A stretch of 64,000 nucleotides of DNA from Anastatus disparis. Taxonomy: Eukaryota > Arthropoda > Insecta > Hymenoptera > Eupelmidae. The stretch spans positions 124,001-188,000 of the forward strand of contig JAFFSR010000315.1 in NCBI GenBank assembly GCA_017163975.1, given 5' to 3'. The notes below the pieces were generated by a model that had not been told where the DNA came from, searched no databases, and saw only the letters and a list, made by a program, of their open reading frames with translations. Positions 22,145-33,052 of this stretch are shown piece by piece. A program made the translations under genes and the position numbers. How positions within the stretch are numbered: the first letter of the stretch is position 1; the number at the start of each line of letters is the position of its first letter.

Positions 22145-24527
22145 CCTTGGGGCTCAAGAGATTGCATATCGGAAGGATAGGCAATCGAAAGAAAAAGAAA
22201 AACAAAACAGTTATCGAACAATTTACAGATAATTATTACAAGCTTAATTGATAAATATAGATATTTTTCTATTTAAATAGATACTAATGCACAAGGGTAC
22301 GTTTTATTTCGTACACCTTGGGGCTCAAGATTTTGTTTATAGGCACGAAAAAACAAAAATGAAAATAATACAGTTATTAAACAATTTACAAAAATATCTT
22401 AAAATCTATTTAAATATTATATTCATTAAAATATTTTATTTGAATGTCTCCATACTATTATTCGATGGATTTTCCTATTATATAATTGTTAATGTATGAG
22501 TATTGGTATGGAAAAAAAAGGAAGATGAAAAATTCTCAAATTATGTTGCTATTTTAAATTTGTAATATTTTAAATATATGGTTTTTTTCTAATAGGAGAT
22601 TGCTTGAAATTATTCGTGATTTGCTTATAAATATTTTTTTAATATGTTTATAAATCTTGTATTCTAGCTTATGAGATATTCCGTAACAAAAAATAACAAA
22701 TAACGTGTCATGTAAAATAATTATAAAATAATATTAGATTTGTCAAAATAATAACAATTGTTCAAGTCCAAATATAAGAAATGTTTTTTTTTTTTTTTTC
22801 TAAATTTCAAAAAATAACAGTCGAATATAATCTATAGGTTCTTATAATTGTTCAAATATAAGTGAATATTCATTCACTTCCCTCCCGGCTTAAGATAATT
22901 GCGCAGGTGACAACTAAGCAATAGGAAGAAAAATTTTCTAAATTCCTATTTTCATATTTTCACTTAATACACTAAATGTGGCTATATTCATTAAACCAAA
23001 AGTAAAATCCTATACGTAATATAGTTTACAATGCAAATTCTTACAGAGGTGGTACTAGTTTACCTGAACATAGGTCTGGTATAAAATTAAAATAGCTAGG
23101 TATATTAAAAAGAAAACTTAAAATTAACTAAAAATATATAGATTATAGTTATTAATAATTCGTAATTAATATTAAATATGATCTAGTTATGATAATGATC
23201 TAATTAAGAGTCGTACTAAAATTTTTGTATATATACAAGTTATTGAGATTTATTTTGACATTTATGAAAAGCTATAAATTTTAAGAAGAGATCTAACATA
23301 AGTTGGAAAAGTAAATTTTATTATTTCAGTTAATTTATATATAATAATAGTTAGTAAATTTTTCAAAATTTTCTGCTTTTGTCTGTAATTTGTATGGTAA
23401 ATTTAACATAAATCTAACTTAAACGTAAACTGATCTTTGCTTGTCTTTATTTTGACAAACATGTACTCTAAATAATTTTAGAGTTTAGAATGAAGATTGA
23501 ACTTAGTTCTTTCATTAATTATAGAACTTATAATAAAGTTTATCATTTTTTTTTACTTTACATAAATTGTAATTGTAAAATAAAATTTTTTTTTAAGTCT
23601 TTATAAAGACTTTTTTATAATAATTTTTCTTTTATTTTTGTAATACGAATTCTAAATAAATTTAGAAGTTGAAATATTCATTTGAATATTGGTTCATGTT
23701 GCATTTGGATGAAAGTATTTAACTTTTCCTTTCTTTTTTTTGTAAATTTATTTTTCGTGTTGAAAAATGAAATCAGTTTTACGAATATATATTAGATAAT
23801 ATATGCTTGTATACCTTAAATTCAGAGACAAAAGTAATTGATTTATAAATAAAAATATAAGACAAAATATACATTTATAAGTTCAATGATAGTTATAACT
23901 AAATGTTAGATTTCTTTTACAATATGTTTCTTTTGAATGAAAAATAAAGGTGAAAGTGTAGATAAAAAGATTGATTTATAAATAGATAATGTATATAATG
24001 ATTTTACATATTTTATTAAATTATTAATTAACCTATTGATTTAATTAATTGATTTAAATTTCTTAATATAGATGAATTCCATTCATTGTTGATCAATTGA
24101 TTTAAATGTAAATATTTCTTATTATTTAAATTGATTGATTTAAGTTGATAGAACTCTTAAATCGGCAATCTGTAAATTTACAAGCCATATTTTGAAAACT
24201 TACAGATTTTTCTTATTTTATAAAAAATTGTTTTATCAATAAAACATAAATGATATAAATGAACTAGAATATAAAAAATGAAATTATAGAGATTTAAAAA
24301 TTTATGAAATGTGTAAAAATTCCTGAAAAAGAGAAAAAGAGATTAGATTTTTTTCTAAAATATTTATAATTTTTGTTCATGATATAATAGTAGAAATTAA
24401 ATGTGTTTCTGATTTGTTTGATGTTATTTACAATTTTTAATGATAAATCAAAGTATTTAAATATATTGTTATTAATTATTTTTTTATTTGAATCTTGCTG
24501 ATTATGAGTTAATGTGATATTCTTATT
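22145..24527. other. Non-coding interior of the gag-only element
   Basis: Very AT-rich with no long ORF on either strand. ACACCTTGGGGCTCAAGA, found at the LTR edge (about 22142), recurs at about 22312, so the LTR-proximal boundary was partly duplicated. No env-like or pol-like frame is visible. Confidence 0.7.
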
Positions 24528-25862
24528 TTAGGGAATAATTTTGTTTTTTAGATACGTCTCATTATTTAATTGTTTTGGTTTTATTTTGATAATATTAGTG
24601 TATTTGATATATTTATCAAACACCATTTTATTTTGATTTTTATTTAAATTATTAGAGCTATTTGTTGTGAAGCATTCTTGTATTTTCAAAAATTTATTAT
24701 TTTCTTGTAGAGAATCATCTTTGTTATTAGCTGTGTCGTTTTTAATGAGTTTGGATATATTATTTTTGCTGGCAAGATTTGTTTTATTTAAACATAGTTG
24801 AATCAATTCATCAAGGTCTGGCCCATCTTTGGATTGTAATACAGAATTATCGCTGTAAATAATTTGTGCTTCTTGTGTAAAATTAGTCTCTTGGATTATT
24901 TCAGAATTGTTCAGTTCTGGTGAGAAATTTCCAATTATGTTTTCGTATTCTATAAAGTCATTCATTAATGGGTCAATATTTTCGAAAATTATTGGCTCTT
25001 CTTTTGCATTTTTTAAATTATTTTCGCATTCTTTATTTTGTTTGAGATCATTTGTATACGATTTTTCTTTTTCTACACAATTTATTGTTTTTGTGTCATT
25101 TCTTGTGGTCGAAACATATGAATGCACTGTTTCGAAATCTTCTAAAACTGGAACTTGATGTATTACAACTTGATTACTTAACAATTTTTCAGTTTGTTTA
25201 GATTCAATTGGAATACATTCAAATTCTTTTGTTTTTATATAATTTATATGAGGTTCATTGTATTTAACTTCTCTAGTAGTTTTCTTGGCTAATAAAATAG
25301 TATTAGCTTGAACATTTTCTTGATGTTCTATGTTTGTTTTTTCATCATTTGCTTTTTCGTTAATTTTGATATTTGTTATATCAAAAGGTGTAGATGTTTT
25401 ATCGTCTATAATTAGATTGTTCATATTATGTGTTTTAAATTCTGCAGTTTTATGAGTTGACGTTTCTGGTTCATTAACAGATGTATTATCACAGTATTCT
25501 TTATTTCTATTATACGATGGATCAAAAAGTCGTAGATCACTTATTTTCTTGCAATTTTCACGTGAATGACCTGTTGTTTCACAATATATACAATAATTTT
25601 TTTGTTCATAGTCAGTAAGTTCATCATTTGGATACAGAAAATTTAATGCTAATATAAAATCATCTATATTGTTGATTTTTGCTCGATGTATAATAGAAGA
25701 GATGCTACCTCTAAGTTTCAACTTTGCAATTAAAAACAGTTTCCTTTGATCGTTAGCTAAACTTCTTGCTAATTTTATTTTATCAACATATTCTTCAGGT
25801 AATATATTTTTACTATCGAATTCTGGTAAAAGTTCAAACAAATAATCATCATCATAATCCAT
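24528..25862 (-). CDS. Gag protein of LTR retrotransposon (intact)
   Basis: A 444-codon ORF with ATG at 25862, uninterrupted. The N-terminal ~110 residues (MDYDDDYLFELLPEFD, then DQRKLFLIAKLKLRGS and FLYPNDELTD) fit a capsid-like helical domain. It is followed at about residues 112-125 by one CCHC zinc knuckle, CIYCETTGHSRENC (CX2CX4HX4C), which would bind the element RNA. The remaining ~310 residues are Asn/Lys/Glu-rich and look disordered. No protease triad follows and the frame ends at a plain TAA with no pol overlap. An intact frame between near-identical LTRs suggests recent activity with Gag alone supplied in cis. Family placement (gypsy-like) is inferred from the knuckle and the target duplication. 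Confidence 0.85.
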   Translation of the reverse strand: MDYDDDYLFELLPEFDSKNILPEEYVDKIKLARSLANDQRKLFLIAKLKLRGSISSIIHRAKINNIDDFILALNFLYPNDELTDYEQKNYCIYCETTGHSRENCKKISDLRLFDPSYNRNKEYCDNTSVNEPETSTHKTAEFKTHNMNNLIIDDKTSTPFDITNIKINEKANDEKTNIEHQENVQANTILLAKKTTREVKYNEPHINYIKTKEFECIPIESKQTEKLLSNQVVIHQVPVLEDFETVHSYVSTTRNDTKTINCVEKEKSYTNDLKQNKECENNLKNAKEEPIIFENIDPLMNDFIEYENIIGNFSPELNNSEIIQETNFTQEAQIIYSDNSVLQSKDGPDLDELIQLCLNKTNLASKNNISKLIKNDTANNKDDSLQENNKFLKIQECFTTNSSNNLNKNQNKMVFDKYIKYTNIIKIKPKQLNNETYLKNKIIP

Positions 25863-26993
25863 TATGATATTTAGATCTTAATTATTTTGTGAAGGGAATT
25901 TCATATGTTCCATTAAGATATTACAAAGTAAATGTGTAATATGGTGTTAATGTGCAAATGTTATTATAGATACTTTTATTATTTATCAATATTAAGCGAT
26001 CCATGTTGTATTAATAATGATCTTGTTGATATATAGTCTGAACTCGTTATTAATCATAAAAATTGTTATGAATATTGCTGATCATGTTTTTTTTTTACAC
26101 TGTTTACAATTACGTTCTTAAACATATATATTTAAAATATTTTGAAACTTATTTAATAAATTTCTTTGACACTGACCTACTTTAAAAATAGATAAAAATG
26201 CTGACTTTTGCTTTAGATTCTTTGCTTTCTTTGACCTACTGTTGTTGAAAATATCCGCGAGTATCTCATACGGTAATTTTGCTGAGTCAAAATTTTTATG
26301 AGTTCGATACTTTTTATAGTTATTTGATTACCACTATACCTGCGTCTATTTTTTTAAATGCCGTTTTGTTCTGACTTCCAACACTTAATGTTGAGTCAGG
26401 CTTTTTTTTTTTTTATTCACCGAAATGTATTTCAGTTTCAAAATTATGTATTAAAAATTATGTTATTTTTACGATTTTAGTGAATTGTTAATGTATCAGA
26501 TTACTGATATTATAAATCAATGCAAGAAACTTTTTAATATAACTAAAATGAAAAAATGTTTTACAATTATTAAGAATATATGAATTTATTTATTCAATTA
26601 TTTTAATTGAAAATAATGTTTAATCGCGCACTTCACGATTGTATATTTTAATTACGCACTATGCGTATGATATATGTATTTTAATACAATATATATATTT
26701 TTATTAATTGACGCAATTCGCTAATAATGCACTTCGCGTATATATATTTATTTGTTTTAGATAACACTATTAATATTTAATGACACACTTCGTGTTTATT
26801 TTTAATGACGCTATTCGCTTTAAATATTGCACTTCGCGTATAAATAATTTATTCAATGGACGCTATTTTGCGTATAATATTTTTTGTGCCCGTGGGAATA
26901 TAATATTTTATTTGACGCACTTTTGCGTTTTCTTAATTCACTTTTAAACACTGTATTTATAATTGGTCCTTCATATATATTTTTATGCACTTC

Positions 26994-27035
<42 letters not shown>

Positions 27036-27149
27036 ATATAGAGAATTTTCTCTAATGATCCCTCAATATATTCAATACGATTCCTCAATTAAAAAGTTTG
27101 TACCGGAACCAAAATGTTACGGTCAAACTAATTCGTACCGGAACCAAAA
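25863..27149 (-). promoter_or_regulatory. Leader of the gag-only element with CG-palindrome cluster
   Basis: Between 5' LTR and gag, about ten short imperfect palindromes of the type GACGCACTTCGCGTATAT lie at roughly 26631, 26655, 26711, 26730, 26783, 26807, 26830, 26857, 26921 and 26983, in otherwise CG-poor DNA. A (TA)n run follows at about 26997-27036. The position is where gypsy of Drosophila carries its Su(Hw) insulator array, but the motif is different. Confidence 0.55.
27132..27146 (-). promoter_or_regulatory. Candidate primer-binding site
   Basis: On the minus strand, three bases inside the 5' LTR, TGGTTCCGGTACGAA begins with the TGG expected to pair with a tRNA CCA end. GTACCGGAACCAAAATGTTA occurs twice (27100 and 27136), so the LTR/primer boundary is duplicated. 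I could not name the tRNA. Confidence 0.45.
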
Positions 27150-27953
27150 TGTTAAGTCCTGGCTTGCACCAGGACTAAATGAAAATGTATGATTTTATTA
27201 TGTCGAATATTTTTGTATGATTTTAAATATGAATTTGAATTAATTTGAAATATTTGAATTCATTATTAAATTATAATTATGAAAGATAAATATATGTATA
27301 ATCTAGTGGTGAATTGAACTCCACCAATATTTAATTGAGTAAACCGTTTCTCACAATTGAAATATATTGAAGAATATTTATTTAGAGTATTTGAATAGAG
27401 AATATATAAATTGAATATTCTTACCTTAATTGATTCAAGTAGATGAAGACTGGATACAGACAGACAAAGAATAAATATAGGCACGATTTGAAATAAGACT
27501 CGAGTCGAATATAAGAAACTTTTAAGATATTTATTGACACTTGTAAAAATAATTAAATATTGAGTACAATAACTTTATTAGAATTTGAATTTGAATTTGG
27601 AATTTGAATTACAGGATTTACGACTTGGTACCAACGATGATCCTGGGGTAGTGCCCACTGTCGTCAATTTCAGTCGGCTTTTATAATTTTTTATCTTTGA
27701 CATAATTTCATTAGGTAAAAGTGGATCTTGTTCTTCTTATAAATAATTTCAAAATGTGAGTTTGGTTTTGTAATTTTGAATCGAAGAATTTCGTTTGCTC
27801 AATATCAACTTTAAGTTTCTTTACTGCTTAGGTAAACACATTCTTTTATTGTTTGATGACCGTTTAATTAGTTCATCAATGTCATATTAATGAAAAGATA
27901 TTTTAAAAATTGTAAATTAAAAAGTAATATAAAAGATACGTTGTGACGTAACA
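27150..27953 (-). repeat. 5' LTR of the gag-only element
   Basis: 804 bp, about 99% identical to 21341-22144 by eye. It would carry the promoter for minus-strand transcription. Confidence 0.9.
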
Positions 27954-28180
27954 AGAGATTCCATGTGAGGTCACATATGAGATTGCACACGAGATTGCAT
28001 ATGAGATGTCACAAGAAATCGCCTATAAGATCGCATATGAAATCGAATGTATATTCGTTAAATTTTTAAAATAAAATAAATGTATGTGCGATCTGATATA
28101 AGATCTCGCATATATTTCAAAATTAAACGAATATATATGAGATTTCATAGGCGATTTCATATGAGATCTCACATGAAAGT
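27954..28180. repeat. GATCTCAC/GTGAGATC palindrome cluster 2
   Basis: Repeated variants of GAGATTxCATATGAGATC and GATCTCACATGA, starting directly at the right target duplication of the LTR element. Similar to the cluster at 19353-19510. Confidence 0.6.
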
Positions 28181-28295
28181 TCATACAATATTTTCAGTGG
28201 AGATGATTTTTTTCGGCTTGTTCTTTAAATTTATACATATTTACACTCTTCCGATTCTCATTTATTCAAAATAAGTTCATACCGATAAGTAGAAT

Positions 28296-28440
28296 CGGTC
28301 GTAGCGCAGGGGCTGAGGCTCTTGGCTCATGCTGTAATAGACCGGAGTTTAATCCCCGGGAAAATTTTTCTGAATTTTTCTCTGTAAAATAGAACTAGGA
28401 GACCAGGAAAAACCATCAAAAATTCCCCCTGGTCAATATT
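28296..28440 (+). repeat. tRNA-derived SINE
   Basis: Head GGTCGTAGCGCAGGGGCTGA resembles a D-arm with A box. CCGGAGTTTAATCCCCGG resembles the T-arm with B box. The body ends with GACCAGG and CCCTGGTC, which can pair. The acceptor stem does not close, so this is not a working tRNA gene. It lies directly at the left edge of the giant inverted-repeat element. Confidence 0.55.
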
Positions 28441-28721
28441 TAGTACGAAAAAATTAGTTGATTCGAAATATTTTTTAGATGCATAAAAATATTTTACTGA
28501 AGGAAAAAAATTTTATTTTAATTATCTAACTTAATTTTCATATTAATATTACGAAATATTAAGTTAAAATAAAATTAATAATTTTTAGTATGAGATATTT
28601 CTAAGTTTAAGAAATATCTTATGTACGTTGAGTAATATTTCATTGATATTTAAAAATGTTATTTTCACCTACGGAATAAATGATATTGATACAAAAAATA
28701 TTGCACCGATTGCCAGAAAGA

Positions 28722-29276
28722 ATCTATCCGATACAGTAAAATATTTTTCGTTACAAAGAAATTTTTTTTCCAGTGTAGCTATTAGATCAAGGATCGGTTT
28801 TAGTAAAGGATTGAATATTTTTATCTTACCTGCAAGAAATAAAATGTTGGCTCTCGAATATTCGCCTTGGTGACTCAAAGGATTACAGTGAACTTGACAG
28901 TAGTTATTTTTAACGAAGTGAAATCCGTTATTATCAAAGTCCTTACAATCGTCTGGCTTAAAAGACACAAGAGTATCTTTTTTTTTACTATTCTAATACA
29001 TCGGCTTTGTTCCAGATGCTTCTCGGGGTAGCGCACGCCGTATTCACGAAATTTATCACGCGTTAAATAGCTCTGAAAAAGCATCCTAATTGGTCGATAC
29101 AACTTATCTATAAAGAAACCCTCAGTATCTGCACTAGATTTTCGGACACAGCAATATACTAAGCATTACTGGTGCGCAACTTTGAAAAGCGTGTTGGACA
29201 CAGCCATTTATATGCGAACGTAATTCTGTAAGCAAGACAATGAAAAGTCTGTGAGCGCATCCATAAGATGCAAGAC

Positions 29277-29312
<36 letters not shown>

Positions 29313-30136
29313 CTATATATAAGTAATACATGGGCTTTGTTCCGCATTCTCGCGATGTATATATATATATATATATATAAATTTTGCGAATACGGCGTGC
29401 GCAATCCCGAGAAGCATCTGGAACAAAGCCGATGTATTAGAAAAGTACAAAAAAAAGATACTCTTGTGTCTTTTGTGTCAGACGATTGTGAGGACTTTGA
29501 TAAAAACGGATTTTAGTTCGTCGAAAACAACCACTGTCAACTTCACTGTAATCCTTTGAGTCACCAAGGCGAATATTCGAGAGCCAACATTTTATTTCTT
29601 GCAGGTAAGATGAAAATATTTAATCCTTTACTATGAATTTTATAAATTGAAATTATTTTCATTATTTAAATAAGATTAAAAGTATTATTTCTAAATAAAT
29701 TAAAAGTATTATTTCTCAATAAATTAAAAGTATTATTTCTAAATAAATTAAAAGTATTATTTTCATTGTTAAAATATGTTAAAATAAATTGCTGTGTTTT
29801 CAATAAAATTTATTATAATTGAAAATAGACTAAAAATAAATAAGAGAAAATTTTTTTTCAATCAACTTATTATTTCTTAATGAAGAAAATTGTATTTGTT
29901 ATTTAATCTATTTTGAATATTTACATTCCAACCATATAAATTTTCATTATCATAGACGATCTTAGACTCCTATTCATAGACCTAACTCAAGTAGCAGTTG
30001 TTACTTGAATCTAATTCTGTCGTTGTCGCTCCATGATAAGAATAGATGATGGATGATAAAACTGTTACTTGATCAAATAGCTACAATGGAAAAAAAATTT
30101 CTTTGTAACGAAAAAAATTTCATTGTATCGAATAGA
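28722..30136. mobile_element. Nested inverted-repeat element in the left arm
   Basis: Its ends are reverse complements (CGATACAGTAAAATATTTTT inward on the left; its counterpart is at 30100-30130, with TTCTTTGTAACGAAAAAAAT). A further arm pair lies at 28800-29047 and 29383-29632. The centre has (TA)n runs at 29277-29316 and 29356-29380. The right arm of the host element lacks this 1.4-kb block and reads straight through AGAAAGAATTAGTCCGCAG, so it serves as an empty site. Confidence 0.7.
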
Positions 30137-30612
30137 TTTAGTCTGCAGTGCAGAACCCTTTTTAAAAAATGATTACCACATACTTAGAACTTTGTAAGCG
30201 GCTTCATTTTGTCAAGTCTACCAAACTTTTCATCTACGAAAACTCTCGAAACCGCTGCGTTTTTTAATAATTAATTATTAAACATGTCGATTCGACGATG
30301 TATTGTTATTGTATTAACACATACTTTTTTTTACATGGAACTAAAAGATATTTTTATAACAAAAATCAAATAATGTATGGCCGACAAAAATAATTCTGCG
30401 TTAGATGAGTCTACCATTTGAATTATGTCGATAGGACGGGGTTATGTTGTGCGATGACCACATAGCTAATTTTTATGGGATTGCTTGATAATTAATTATG
30501 AAACCATAAGATCATAATGTCCGACAAATTTTCTGCAGATTTTTTTTAGTCCGACAATCGGAACATGTCATTGTTACGAGGTATGGTTTTGTGATTATCA
30601 TATGTCGGACAA

Positions 30613-30950
30613 GGGTATGACGTGTCATGTAATATTATTTTATGTATTAAAAGGGCAATGACCTACAAAAATATTGTATCTTTACGTCAGACCGACAAAA
30701 AAAGATTTATAATTAACGCGTCACCTATGTATGTGTCATATAAAGAACACGTAGTTCAAAATTATCTAATAAAACTTAAATTCATATTTTGCACAAATGA
30801 AACTAGTTAGTATGATCAAGTAGACATAGAAAAATACATTTAAATTTTTTAATTTTTGAAATTATTTTTTTTTTCTAATTTTTACCAATATTTTTATAAG
30901 TACGAAAATGAAAAAAAATTAAATTCTTAGAATAATCTTCTCTCTCCATC
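30613..30950. other. Loop DNA of the giant element, left of the LINE
   Basis: AT-rich. A 62-codon plus-strand frame (30622-30810) has no recognisable motif. Confidence 0.4.
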
Positions 30951-31297
30951 TGTAAGTAGTTAAACACGCTTTATTTTTCACTCTTGTTGTTTTTGTTCTG
31001 GTACTGCATTTTTGTGCCCTAGGGTGTTTTTCTTACAAATTCTTGCACCCTCAATTTGCAAGGCACCGTTTCAGCTATAAATCATCAGTTTTATTGGCGG
31101 TCCTTGCATTTTATCTCATAATTTACATCAGGACGCTGCACTTTGGAGGTTAGAATTGTTACAGTTTTGAGGTTAATTGGGAGGCAATTTTCATCTGCAG
31201 GCAGAGATCCTGGTGGCTGATTTCTCAACCTACTCCTCGACCAATAATATAGAAGTTTACCTTACCCTTTAAGGAGTATACACAAGAGGTTGGAGTT

Positions 31298-33052
31298 ATG
31301 GACAGTTGTGCGATCTGTAAGTTATCCACTAATGATAAATGGAGCATGGTAAAGCTCCATTTGTGTTTTACATGCCGGCAGCGCTGTCATGCGAAATGCA
31401 TGACTCGCTCAAAAATGGAAAGTGGCACAAAATACGAGTGCAAAAGATGCATGGAAAAAATAAGAAACAATTCAAGGTCGTCTGCCGGTGGAAGCATCAA
31501 GGCTAATGGAGTTCTACAGGTCGCACGCAAAGCTGCTCCTAATCAGCCAATCAGTGCCTCTACACCATCAAGAACTGACTCGAAAGTGACATCTGTCAAC
31601 ACCTCACAGAAGCAGCCTGAAAGAGTGGAAACTGCTTTATCATCGCAAACTTTGTCCAACAACAGCAGTGCCACGGCGAATGGAGGGAGAAGTAGAAAAA
31701 GTATTCCTTTATCTGATAAACTATTGGGAGGTGGCGCTGCGCTCGCTGCCCCGAATAATAATAGTAATAGTAATAATTTTATGAAAAATAATGCTGATGT
31801 AGTCCGAGGTGACTTAGATTCTTCCTCATTGCAGGCAGCTGTATCTGGCAGGCTTGACACAATACTAAATTCTTTTGATTGATTTTTGGCTGTAGAGAGC
31901 CAAGTTAAAAATTTTGACAAAGGCCTGCGGGATATTGTGTCCAAAATTGATACACAGAATGAATATATTAAAAAATTAGAAATTGGGCAGATGCAGCTGT
32001 TAGAGGAAAATCGCAAACTTAGGGAAATAATAGTCACTTCGGAAAGGAATTTCTTGTCCGCTCTAAATAATAAAATTGAAACATATAATAAAACAATTAG
32101 TTGTAAATTTGATAATATTCAAACTTTCCTTAATAACGAGTTTCATGGAGTGGACAAGGGTTTCTTTGACCTTACAACCGGGGTAGCTAGCGTGGCGCAG
32201 GCCGTCGCGAATCTCACGGGAATGAATGAGCATACATTACACACATCTAAATCTGTAGAAATGCCACAAACACCACACACTCATACTGTAATTAGTGAGG
32301 AGGCACCTCGTCAAGTTGAGACGGAGTGTGGCTCTGGGAGCGGTACATTGGTGATCTCTGGCAAGTTTGACTGTTCAGCAGTTAATGTTGGGCCTGATGA
32401 TTACGCCTGTGCCGTTCTTGGTACCACTCTTCCGACAATCAAGCGTACAAATGTAATCTCAGTTAAGAAAATCGCTAAACATGATGATGTAAACGAGGTG
32501 TCTACAGATCGTGGGATCAATGGCGGCCCGGGGGGTCCGTTCTCATTGCTGGTTAGACTTTCTGAGGAGAACCTGGTGCATAAGGTGTTTGAGGCTAAAC
32601 GACAATTCACTGGTTTTTCAACAGCGGATCTTAATCCCTCCCTCCTTGGCAGTCTTCCAGCCATCAAACGCCACGGCTTGATATTTATTAATGAATTTTT
32701 GCCTAAAGAAAAATATGTTAATTTTAAAAAGTTAAAAAAGTATGCCAAAGAAAAAGGCTTTAAATTTGTTTGGCACAGACATGGTAAATTTCTGGTAAGG
32801 AGGAAGAGAGGGGAGAGAGCTCACAAATTTTTTAATGAAAATGATTTAGATAATTTATTGACAGAAAGTAAGAAATTAAAAGACGGTGTGCATGTAATTA
32901 ATGTAAATTCTGAAACTCCATCGAATATTAAGTGTAATAATAATAATATATGTGATAATAATGAAGCCTCTGAACATCAACGAAATATGTCGACAAACCA
33001 ATTATTAGGTACAAATAATGGAGTAACGTCGAGTGTGGCCTCTCCCCAATGA
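31298..33052 (+). pseudogene. LINE ORF1: PHD-like finger, coiled coil, FP-C-like domain; one in-frame UGA
   Basis: ATG at 31298. The N-terminal Cys/His module (residues about 4-52: CAICK, CFTCRQRCHAKC, CKRCMEK) has PHD-finger spacing. A Ser/Asn-rich linker leads to an in-frame TGA at 31880-31882. Beyond it the same frame continues with a coiled coil (EYIKKLEIGQMQLLEENRKL) and a C-terminal domain with FINEFLPKEKYVNFKKLKKY and FKFVWHRHGKFLVRR, the pattern of the FP/L1-like RNA-binding C-terminus known from baculovirus FP proteins and many LINE ORF1 proteins. It ends at TGA 33050-33052. ORF1 proteins bind element RNA. The internal TGA is probably a mutation in this copy; readthrough cannot be excluded. 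Confidence 0.8.

Larger units (their letters stand above)
21341..27953 (-). mobile_element. Gag-only LTR retrotransposon, young copy
   Basis: Two 804-bp direct LTRs (21341-22144 and 27150-27953) run from TGTTAAGTCC to ACGTAACA on the plus strand and are flanked by the target duplication AGAG (21337-21340 and 27954-27957). I count about nine differences between them, so the copy is young. The only long ORF inside is a minus-strand gag. The minus strand reads leader, gag, then about 2.4 kb of non-coding AT-rich DNA. No protease, RT, RNase H or integrase motif is present, so mobility would need enzymes from another element. The 4-bp duplication suits Ty3/gypsy but does not prove it. Confidence 0.9.

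Noticed and set aside
24907..25158. 83-codon plus-strand ORF inside gag
   Set aside because: Antisense shadow of the intact minus-strand gag.
31298..33052. Integrated baculovirus FP gene
   Set aside because: The FP-like C-terminus is a normal part of LINE ORF1 proteins. PHD finger, coiled coil and the adjacent endonuclease/RT show it is LINE-encoded.
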